Source: Gyrodactylus bullatarudis
Taxonomy: Eukaryota > Platyhelminthes > Monogenea > Gyrodactylidea > Gyrodactylidae
Length of the DNA: 64,000 bases
Reading direction: 5' to 3'
Assembly: GCA_012064415.1 (NCBI GenBank)
Contig: SSNU01000114.1
Location: 310,001 to 374,000, forward strand
The position numbers were made by a program, and so were the translations under genes. This document shows, one piece after another, positions 34,953-46,900 of the stretch. Numbering within the stretch: position 1 is the stretch's first letter; the number at the start of each line of letters is the position of its first letter. The notes beneath the pieces are model-generated. The model was given only the letters and a program-made list of their open reading frames with translations, searched no databases and was not told the origin of the DNA.

Positions 34953-37900
34953 ATGTCGATAACAGTCAATGTTAAAGATATTGACGGTCTTCCGAATAAG
35001 GGAGATTGGATCATAAAACTTAATATAAGAGGTGAGTCTTTTGAACTAAACCCATGTGTGTGATAATAATGCAAATCACATTGCCATATTACGAAATATT
35101 CTACTGTAAATTATGGTGTATTAGTTACTTTAATCGATAAAATGAGCACTCTCGTCGGATATTTCTGTGAGAAATCGAAATTTCAAATGTAGCAATCAAT
35201 AGTGCAGTCTCTAGGAACATTACCCAATTAGGATTGCTCTCTTCTTTTTAAAAAGTGAAAGTTTTCATCAAAACTCCCTTAACGAATGTATCCAAGAGTG
35301 AATTTGATAGATATAATATTAATAGAAAGTGTCAAGGAGACAGAGAATTATTCTTTTCGATTAATCCAAAAAATGCTTGAAATATTTCAGATAACATACA
35401 GTCGACAAAGTCTGTTGAAGGTGTCGATAGCTTATACATTGGAGAACAGTTCAAGTGGCCTCTCGGACGAAAGTTATCAGATCATGATAACTTGGTTTTC
35501 ACCTTGATCACCTACAAATTTGGAAGATTTCAAAAGTTTGTTTGCCCTCCTATATTCTAAAATTAAAATAACTCTTTTTTAACATGGCTCCTCTCAACAT
35601 GATTGATTTTTCTGAAAAAAGTTTAGATTGATTTCTTTTCTTTTTTTCGTGTGGTTTATTGAAGAGAACAAGCCTATAAAATTATTGTTACAGATAATAG
35701 GTTTTTATGAGAAGTTTATGGTGAATTTCTCATAATGCATAATGGGATTTTTCTATCACCACAAAGATTATTGGTTGGATTATTACTAATAATTTATTAG
35801 TAACGCTAAGAACTCCCAATTCCATATTCAGACTACCTAATTAAGTAACCATGAGACATATCTCTCTATAATTTTGAAATTAGCAAACTCAAAATTTCAG
35901 TTCCGAATCAATCAAAATAAAATGAACTTATTATTCATAGCTAAAATTATCGACTTATTGAAAAAAATGGCTTTTGTTTTCTCCGATTTTAGCAACAGAA
36001 TTTTTTATTCTGATGGTTTCTCAATACCAAATGGTTTTAATAGTTACTTTACCATGAACTGATTCAGTTCTTTATCGCTGTGGTCTTTGTTCAGCTACGT
36101 ATAAGGGATCAAATTTTCCAATTAGGAATTTGATCTAAGATTTTGTTTTCAGAGAAATCGGAACGATTGTAGTTAATTTGACAATTCTAGCGAAACGGTA
36201 CCAGGTTGAATTACGAGAAACCTTTGTAGACTCCAATGGACACACCACTCCTGTATGTTGGGTATAAATGGTTTTGTTAAATAAAAGTAAAAAATTTTCT
36301 CACAACTATAGATTCGTCTGAAATTTGAAATTTTATATCACTCCCCTGATGCCCAGGGTGGAGGGCTTCAAGAGGAGAATTTCGATTATCCTTTTGATGA
36401 TACCTTTTTGCCGAATGAAAATGAAAATCAGAAACGTAATGAGGACGAGTAAGTTGCTCAGTTGTTCAGCTGGATATTTCGATCATACTTACAGATCATT
36501 TTAAATGACAGCGTGAAGCTAATTTCATTTTGAGATGGGAACTTTAAAAATCAATTTTCATTGAGAAATTGCCTACTTTTATAAATTCCGGAGAAAATAA
36601 ATTGACGCTAGATTTCCATTTTTCGAATTTTGAGATTGATTTTTGATTATCAGAATTGGACAGGTAAACAGATTATACCCATCAAATACTCGACTGATCC
36701 AGCATTTTGAAGGGATTTTCAAATTATCGAAATTTTATTGATTTTCATGTAGTGGTAATGATCAAGAAATCGAAATTCCACTCCCGAATTGAATCAAATT
36801 TAGGAGTATTAATTTTCTCGTCTAATCTTGATCCTGAAGAAAACTTGCCACATCAATAACATTTTTTCACTCAAAAGTTGAGAAAATGACCATATTTTAC
36901 CATAAGTATATCGATAGGAAGTAGCCTCCCTATTAGCCGACTATCAACCTTATCTAGAACTGCCGAAGGATGCTACTCTCTAATGAGAGTTCTGCTAATA
37001 TTTATCTTATGGTCTAGTGAAACCTCAAATGATTAACTCAGAATGAAACTTAGATTAAATGTCAGACATCCAAAGATCAAGCGATAACTTATACTATAGT
37101 TTTACCCTCATTGGGGATCGTCAGTAGGCCTTACGCCTTCTTCAAGAATCGAACCTCCGGCTTAATGTCCAAACAGCCATTTTGTCAAGATAAGGATGAC
37201 ATTTGGCTAATAGGCTTCGAAATAGTCTAGCATAGCTCGATGTTGAATAAATAATCTTCGTGTAAGCAGTTACGATAAATAAATCTTATACAAACGAGGG
37301 TTGGATTAAATGGCTGAGTGCTCAAAAAAACGGCCATATTTTCAAGTAATTGGCAAAAGTAGTTTATTCTTATCTAAATAGTCTTAGATTCAATAATTTT
37401 TTCGTAAAATCATTTGCTATCATCTCTCCTATAGAATCGACTTTTCTAGCGTTTGTCCTTTCTTGAGGATAAATTAGTTTTATTTATTCATGCTCACATA
37501 ATTGACTCAACATCTTATCTGATCTAATTCATGAGCAGACAAAATTCGAGATCCCATCAGATAAGAAAAAAGACATCAAGTGGATTCTTCACTTTTATTC
37601 CTTATTAGATTGATTAGAGAGACCAATATTTTGTAAAATGTTTCTTAATAGCTATAGATTTCGACAATTCAATTCCGGTATTTTTGAAATGCCTGGCCAT
37701 AAAAATTGGTCAATTTCTATAGTGTAGTGACCTGATAGAACATAGGTTTTAACAATAAAAAAAGGTCTGAAGGAATGGTTTTTCATATTTTAATTAGATA
37801 GATCATTGCAATACTATGGAAAAATGTCATTTCTATTTCATCAGATATTTTATTATTCCATGTATAAATATCAAGCTGTTTGTCTGATGAGAACCGGTGA

Positions 37901-40900
37901 AATTAAATCTTTAATACCAAAAATTCATCCGTCTTCTAAATCTTTTACTGATACAGATGAAAAGCTATGATTTTAACGTTTATCAAAATAACATATAAGG
38001 CTAATTGATATGAAGTTGGGAATCTATGATTTTTACAGAAATCTCGATTTTTTCATCGAGAAATCGAATTTGTTAAAGATTTTATGGAATCCTACTCGTG
38101 TTGACCTCTTTTATCATTTGAAGAAAAAAATTCTGAAAAAATATGGTTATTTTTCGAATTCCCATTTGGCGCCAGAATCCCATTTTTTCAAACTTTGAAT
38201 TGAAATTTTTTTACTGATTTGAAAGTGAGAGACTGATCGCAAGAGCATTTTCAGGAATAAGATTATACAAGAAAATCAATTCAACTGAATCTGATCTTAA
38301 ACATAGCCTTGTTATCGTTTGGGAGCGGAATTTCGATATTTTGATCATTTTCACTACTTGAAAATCAATGAAATTTCGATAATGCAAAATCTCTCGAGAA
38401 TAGGGAAATTTTCGATAATTTGACGTTGCTATTCAGCTTTATTATTTAATCTTGATCCTGAAAAACTCTTTCGATCAGCCTCCCACTTTCAAATCAATAA
38501 AGTTCGAAAATATTGGATTTTGGCGCCAAATGGGAATTCGAAAAATAACCATATTTTTTTCTTCAAACGGTAAAAGTGGAGAACATGAGCCCGATTTCAA
38601 AAAATCATTAACAAATTCGAATTCTCGATGAAAAAATCGAGATTTCTGTAAAAATCATAGATTCCCAACTTCATATCAACCAGCTTTATGTTCGTTTTTT
38701 CTCAAAGTTCTTTATGAATTAAGAATCATAAATATATGATTGATCGCTCAAAGAATCTATTAACGAACCCGCTTCCAAATAATTTTAACAGTGGATGAAA
38801 TTTTCTGATCATTTCCATTCGTTTAGCAATCTAGACTTGATGCTTGGCGGTGATAACAAGTATGGAGGTGTTAGAGATGACGAGTCAGTATTCTCTTCGC
38901 CCAGTGTTATGTAAGTTCTTTTCGGTTGTATTATGTTAATTTCAAGAGACGGACGTCTTAAAACCATGATGGATGCAAATGTACTACGCGGGGAAAGCTT
39001 TCAGGTTGCCATAAAAATCATTAGATGTAAAGAATTGATAGGCAATAATGTGAACCCCTATGTTAAAATTCAAATTGGTAACGAAGTTAAGAAGACAGCC
39101 ATGAAGCTTTACTCAAACAATCCATTCTACAATGAGTTTTTCCTCTTTGACTTTCATCTGCCAAGGTCAGCAATGATGGAAACAGTTATCACTCTGACGG
39201 TGGTATCCGAACATGCTCTGGCTATCAAAAGAATCCTACCAGGAAATGTTATCGGTGTCTTTGATATTGACTGCAAACAAATTTATGAACAAACTGGTTA
39301 GTGAGAAGAATTATGATATTTGCAAATTCTCAGTTAAATTTGAACTTTGGTAAGAGGTGGGCTTCAAAAAAATCATTTTCAAGAAAATTCTCGATGAAAG
39401 AATTAAGATTATTTCAAGAATTGTAGTCTCATAACTTGTTGTTCAGAGATCATATTTCATCTTTCAATTTTATAGATCACTCAATCAGGGGAAAGTATGC
39501 ACTCCTGATCGATCCAAAAGATCCAATTGCTGGTGCAAAAGGTTATGTTCAAGTAGAGATGGGAGTATATGCCAGCGGAGAGACTGTTCGAGTATGTCAA
39601 ATGAACGAAAAAATGGATTAATTAATCCCATTTGTAATTAATTCTATTTTCATATTTTTTTAGATTGTAGAGAAGACAGCTCTTCAGGATGACGACAAAA
39701 TCGAAGAGTACGTTTTATCTATTCCAAAAATTAATCGATATAATTTCTAGGAATAAACATCATTTTTGAATAATTTAAAAATTCTCTTACCGTTATCAAA
39801 TTCACTCGATATTCGACTCTTTTTCAGGAAACTACGATAATTTATTAGATATGCTTCAACTCCTTATCAACAATGTTACCGTAAGATTTGTTTAATATTT
39901 GAAGTTTTTTGGGGAAAATTTGCTGTTCATACTTTCAAGTGTTAACTTATTGCTGTTTGTCCGTTATGGAGGCGTTCTTCTATCCTGTCCTTCAACCTTC
40001 TTGTTGTTTGACCTATGGATGGACATTTGAACTTGTAAACTAAATGTGTCTGTTTGAGTAATTTCTCAGCATTATTTTTGGGAAGTTGTGTTTGACTGCT
40101 CAACCTTCTTCCGTCTCTTTTCGTCAGTTCTTTGGGGTGTAAAGCGTAGAAGAATTGATTAATCATTCGTTAATAAATCATCCAATAAATTTGGAAAAAC
40201 CAAATCTTTTTGTACAAAAGAATAATTCAATGCAATAATTTTTTGTGTTGAATCTTGATGACTATTTAACGTCCAGATGCTAAATTCAGATCTATATTAG
40301 GAAAGAAAGCTAATTCCTTAGAAGAAAACAAGAGATTTCCGTTTGTTAAAAAAAGATTTGGATATAGATTTTAAAAATATCAATATATCCTTAGAAATCT
40401 CATCACCCCTCGCCAGCTAAAGGACATGAAAAATAGACAGATGACAGATGTTACTGTCAAAATTTATCGAGCTGAAGACTTACCGCCAATGAATACACAG
40501 TTCATATCGAAAATAAAACGTGGCCTTATCGGCAGTGAGACAGAAATGTGTGATCCTTACGTTGAAGTTGCTTTCGGGGGTAGAACCTGCCGGACAAGTG
40601 TCAAAAAGTTTTCCTATAACCCAGAATGGAACCAAGAAATTGTATTTACAGACTATTTTCCTCCATTGGTTAACACAATCAAGTTTACTGTCCGTGATTG
40701 GGACTCAATCAAGGATGAAACCATTTCATCTTTTAGAATTGATCTGAGAAAAATCATGAAACTCGGAATTGATGGTGGGTATAGGTGTACTGAAATTATC
40801 AAATTCAAATTATTCTTAAAAATATCCATCTAGGCTACTTGCCAAGTTATGGGCCAGCATGGGTTAACCTCTATGGTACACCCCGTGAATATGTCTCCAA

Positions 40901-43900
40901 GGAATTAAAACGAATCGGAGGCGAGCTAAATGAAAATGGCGGGGAAGGTATCGCTTATCGGGGGAGAGTGCTCATAGCAATAAAATCAAAAGTAAACTTG
41001 GACGCCGATAAAGCTGGAGTAGCTAAAGCAGGCATCTCTGGTGCTTCAGATGTAAGTCAGTTAATTTTTAAAACTCCCTCTAGTTCGTCTGTGGTCGGAA
41101 AGTTCCCCATTTATTATTTGCGACAATTTTCGACGGAATGTGCATTGACCGAGATATTGGAGTGCAAAAGAAGCCAGTTTCCTTTGAAATGTCCATCGGC
41201 ATTTATGGTAACGAATTAGACAAAAAGAAGGGAGCCGTATTCGACATAACCCCTGAAGCCATAGTCAATGGTAAGGGTTCTGTTGGCGGAAGGGCTCTTG
41301 CCGATTGGTATCTAAGTACTACACCCGAGTTCGTTCCACAGAAAACAAATGATATCTATTATCATATTGATTTTCAACGAACCAAACCCTGTCTGTATCT
41401 CTTGAATGAATTTGAAGATGTCAGAGTTCGATCTTGTGTCCCAAATATCATGGAAAAATTGAGAGATAAAGTTGTACGTTCCTTGACTTGATTCAAACTC
41501 TTATTCCTAGCTCTACGGTATTGAAGAGGTCCGATATTCAATCAAAAAGAATAATATAGGAGAGGCAAGGCATAGATATCGAAAGAATTTCCTTTCATTT
41601 AAACCGCTACTTGAAGAAGCAGTTGTTGATATTAAAACATGTAAAGGAACAGCACCACAAACGTTTATTGATAGAGAATACAAACGGAATTGTCGAGTCT
41701 ACCTGGAAACACTCAAAAAGCTTATAGACACTCGTTTAACCAAAAACCTCACCAAGGAATCTCTCCTGCAACGTATGAGGGAAGCCAATACCATTATCAA
41801 TGTTTTAAGTGATCTGATTAAACCGGTAAGTTCATTGCTCTTTTCTCCTTTAATAAAAGCGCTGGTATTCTGATTTAAATTACTTTCCAGCCTCAAGATA
41901 GCATTCCAGATGTTTTCATCCACATGATTATGGATGGTGAACGAATCGCTTATTGTCGAATTCCATCAAGGGACATTTTCCATAGTGCATCAAACCCTGA
42001 AAAAGGCAAATGGTCTGGACAGGTGGCAACGTTTTACTTTAAAGTTTGTTGAAGATCTTTCCTAATTTTGTGTTTAGAAACCAGGCCTGATGGGAATGAA
42101 CGAAGGAGGCTATCGTGTCCAATGTCAACTGAGAATGTACATCTGGTTAGGTCTCGTTAAAGACTTTCCAAGCTTTCGGAAGGGCATTCCTCTCGGTTAC
42201 GACTCCAGTAGTTTTCCAGAATTTGATCCGCCCAAAACTATAATCTACAATGAAACCAGTGTATTCGAATTGAGGGCGTATATTTTCTTGGCTAGGAAGT
42301 TATTACCCCTTGACGAAAACGGCTTTTCAGACCCTCAAATTCGTTTAGTATTCGGCAATACAGTTTTGTCGTCACACGTTTGCTTTGAGACAATATCTCC
42401 ATTATTTGATGAATGCTTAACATCAAATAAGATTATCTTTTGCTTCAAGTCCCAGTTCGTGAAAGAGATGCAACATCAGATTGTTCTTGAAGTCTATGAT
42501 TTGGATACGACGGTAAATTTATTTCATTCTCATCTGGGTTGACTCATTACACTTATGAAAACTATTTTTCCAGAATAGAAATCGATCGGTTGAGAACGAA
42601 TATAAAAATGTAAGATGAGGTTATTATTAATTATTTAAGGACAACTTTGAATTTATGGGAAGGGCTTTTTGCACACCTAAAGTATATCTCAAAGGAGATC
42701 CTTATAAAACAGCTAAAATGCGTTGGTGGCCCATTTACAAGAACCAGATACAGGCTGGAGAGGTTTTGGCAGCCTTTGATTTGGTCTATGTTGCAGATCG
42801 TCTTAAAAAGTTGGAAGATGCGGTCAGTTTCGATTTTCATTGTTTCCTCCTGGAAAGTTTAATGAATTTTTTTGTTCAACATTTCAGAGCCTAATGGTAA
42901 GCAAATGTTCAGCTTAGCTATGAAAATATTCATTTTGTGAATAATTTTTAACAAAAGTCTCTTATGTTCTAGGAGCAATCATTAATGCCAGGCTTTCCAA
43001 CGCTGAAGAATCTCGAGATATTCACAAAGGAATTCAACGACCGTGTCCTTTTAACATCGGTCAATTCTATTCTTAAAGGCGACTACAGAAATGAAGAGGT
43101 TATGGAAGATGGCGGCTACATGGACTCGGATGATGAAGCATATATCGAACGTAAGGAACTCAAGAGGATAGGAGAATTCGACATTGGTTTTGCACCAGCA
43201 GAAAATCTACAATTCCGACCCCAACATTCATTGAGAATACCACTTGGGATTAGACCTGATCTGGCGAAATTCCGTGTAGAGGCTGTAAGTTAAATACACA
43301 ATTCCGCATCACTGTTTTAGAATTTATAAAGAATATTTACAACTCGTTAAGACAAGTATTCGGTGATGCCAAACAAGCTTACTGACGGGGGATTTTTTGA
43401 GAAAATATTCAGAACGTTCTTTTTGGAAACTCATTCGTTGAGATTGTAGGAACAACGGTTAATAGTCTGTTTCATGTCTTTTATAATGGTTTAGAAGATA
43501 ACTTGATTCAGAGCGAAAAAACCAGTATCTTTGGTTTGGTTTTAAAGCCAAATTCAGATTTGGAATTGAATCGTAAATTTATTTTTACTTATAGTCAAGA
43601 TCCTTTTATAAAAAATAAATAATTATTTATTCCTCCCTGTTTTATTTTTGCGTTTCAACAAACACTGACTAATATCACGATTCTTTCGATGGTAAGAGAT
43701 CAAAAAATTGTTTGATCACGTAGACAATTATATATTCTAGTCAGATTTCTATGTCTGATAACTTCATTATCATTTTTTTATTAAAACTTTTTAGCTATTC
43801 TGGGGCATGAGAGAGATGAAAAGTTCCTTCAAGCTAGTGCCGTATCGCAGTCCTCGAATGATGATTGATTTGGCTGGCTCAAAACTCTACTCTGTTGTAA

Positions 43901-46900
43901 TTACAGATGCGACGAAAATGCCCAACTTTACAGAGAGCCTGGAAAAGCTCAATGTGACTTATGTCGATCTGGTTAGTTGAATATTGAAAATATCTAAAAC
44001 ACCTGATTGAAATGTTAATTTTTCTTCACAGTACTTACCAAAAGATTATCGCCTATGGCCGCCAATTTCAATCCTGTGTACAAACTATCGAATTGGTGGA
44101 ATAAGGAACATTGTCGGTACGAGTACATGGTCGAATATTGGAGATTTCATGAAACTCAAGAAGCTTACAAGTAAATTTCGTTTTATACCGTTTTTTCAAA
44201 TTTTAAAAATAAAATTTTTTGAGCTCAAAATTTTCCTCGATTTCGAAGATTTAAAGCAAATTGACATTTTGAATTATTAAATGAATTCTTGATTTTCAAA
44301 AATAGGGTTGAACCTGTAAATTTTGTATGATTTTCCTTCAAGGTGGTGACAAAATTAGGATCGATTTCCACAATGATGACGAATTTCTGTGATCTTCTTT
44401 GGCCAAGTTCGAATACTTTGTATAACGTGGATTCTAAGCATCACCATTTGATTGCTTTAGATCTTCGAAATTGATAAAAAATTTGAGCTAAAACGTTAAA
44501 ATGGTGGGAATTTGGTGCATTTTCGAAATTCGTAAAATATTGAAAGAATTATAAAATGAGTGAATTCTCATTTTCATGTCAACTTGCTTTATTAAATATC
44601 AAGGATTCTTAAAAAATACTAGAGTTATGAACAGAAAGACAAGTTTCCCATTGAAGATCATATCAGGTCTGACGAAAGGGATTCGTAGGACCTACATGGG
44701 GCTAATCGAACTAGAAGGCCTAACGAGAATATGCGATTTTGACCTTCTTTTTAACCTTTACAATTTATAAGAATTCCAGGACAGGAATTTGATCTATGAA
44801 ATACCGAGAAAAAGTAAAATGATCTTGTCCTTGCTTCCATTCTTTCTTAAAAGTAGCCAGACGAGCGAAAATCTGAAAGGAATATTGTCAGATATGAGAA
44901 AAAATTCTCCTTTTTTAGATTAACTTGATTAAAATGGAAGCCAATATTGAAGAAGGAATATAAATTTTCTTTTTTTATATATCCTAGTATTTCTCTTCTG
45001 AGATGAATTTAGATTGAAAAGGGATTATTTCATCATTATATTTAGATTTATACTCAAATTATTTCATTAGGCCCTGGAGACAAGGATTATGATCAGGACA
45101 GTGTGGAAGAATTCGAAGGTGACGAAAAAGGTAAAGATAAGCCCAAAGAAACCTCAGAGCCAAGGCATAAGTCAGTGCGAGAGGATTCTGGCTCAGACGA
45201 CGAACCAGAAACAGACAACAAAACAAGAAATCAATCTCTTGGCTTCTCCAATCCGGCCTTTGATGAAACTGATGAGCTTGATATGAGTTAGTGAATTTTT
45301 TAGGTGTTGAAATTAGTCTAGTTTTAAAAAATGAATAATTCAATCTACCCAGATGACACTGGTGAGCCGGTCATCAAAGTTAGCGAGAATGAAGCTGAAA
45401 ACGAAAAGGCTGAGGGCTCAAAAGCAGCTGGAATAGCCAAGAAGGTCTGGACTCAATCCAATCTGCCAAAGGATGAATTCAACGAGTGTGACTGGTGGAG
45501 TAGATACTTCTCGACCATTGGAGGCCTAAAAGAGGAAATTGACGAGGTAAATAAACCCAATATTACCTCTCTATTTTGATTAATAAACCTTTTTTCAAGA
45601 AAACTTTCAATTACCTAACGGACAGTGAAGATAGTGACTTTCTTCATTATATGGAAGATCATCCTGAAGCATTGACTGATAGTAAGTGCATACTCTCTAT
45701 TGATATCCCCATAGACTTGGTGATGTGTTTGAATAATGTGAATAACTCATTTTTCCAAAACACCATAAAGAGAAAAAAGAAGCTGGTTAGTTTACTCATG
45801 GTAATAGGATCAAATTCCTTGGTTGATCCATTTGAAGTCAAGAAAAACAAGAAAAGAAACTTGAACAATTTTATTTTTCAGTTGACGATGATGATCCGTT
45901 TGTTGAGGTGGCCAGTGATGACCAGACAAAGAAGAAGAGAACAATTTGGAACTTTTGGAAGAAGGACAAGAAAAAGTTGACAGCCAAAGAGCGCCGAGAG
46001 AAGCTCAGACAAAAACGTCGAAAGAAGAGACTGAGGAGGGAAAAACTCCAAAGGCTGATCGTCAACCCGGAAAAGAACTACTTGAAGGAATTAGAGGAAG
46101 AAGTTCTCGAGTTCGATACGAAGGAGCAAGATACATCATGGATAGAAAAGATCAATGTCAGTTATCACCTAAAAATATTGTTACTAAAGCTAGAGTTGTA
46201 CATGAAAAATCAATATTTTTTCTTCTCCGGAAAGTTAGGAAAATATTTTTTTGAAATAGAAATATTCAAGCTGACCAAAATAAGGCAATACATTGAATTT
46301 CGAAAATGCGTAAAATTTCCTACATTTGATCTGTAAATAACTATTGATTTCTAAAATTAAAAGCAATTAAATGCTGATATTCAGAATCAACACCGGACAA
46401 AGAATTAAAATTCCAGGACGAAAGAAACTCGAGAATTTTAAGGAGAATTAAAACGAATTCGAATTCTAATGATATCAGCATTTAATTCCTCAGTATTTTC
46501 AAACAAAATTTTGAGCTCAAACGTTGAAAAAGTTGAAATTTGGTGTATTTCATTTATTCACAAATTTTTTTCATCAATATATTAGGTCATTGTTTCATGG
46601 AATTCAAAAAAAATAAATAGGTTATTTGAGCTATTCTTGAGCAGAACAATCGTTCAAGACAGCAACTTGTATTTAAGATCTAGAAATTAAAGAAGTGTAC
46701 AGTGTCAATTTAAATCATGAGCCTGAAATCCCTATGAACGATGGTTCAAAATATATTTTCTTGTATTTTAGATTCTCACGACAGAATTGGAGAAGGTGTC
46801 AAGATTCCATGGTTTTCAAGAACCTCTTAAATCCTTACCAATATACCGGGGCAAGCACCATGATGAAGAGTCTTCCTCAGATTCCAGAATTGTTGGCTAT

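Noticed and set aside
40520..40747. 75-residue plus-strand frame overlapping the ferlin C2C exon
   Set aside because: Out-of-frame shadow. The C2C reading frame is conserved and phased with its neighbours.
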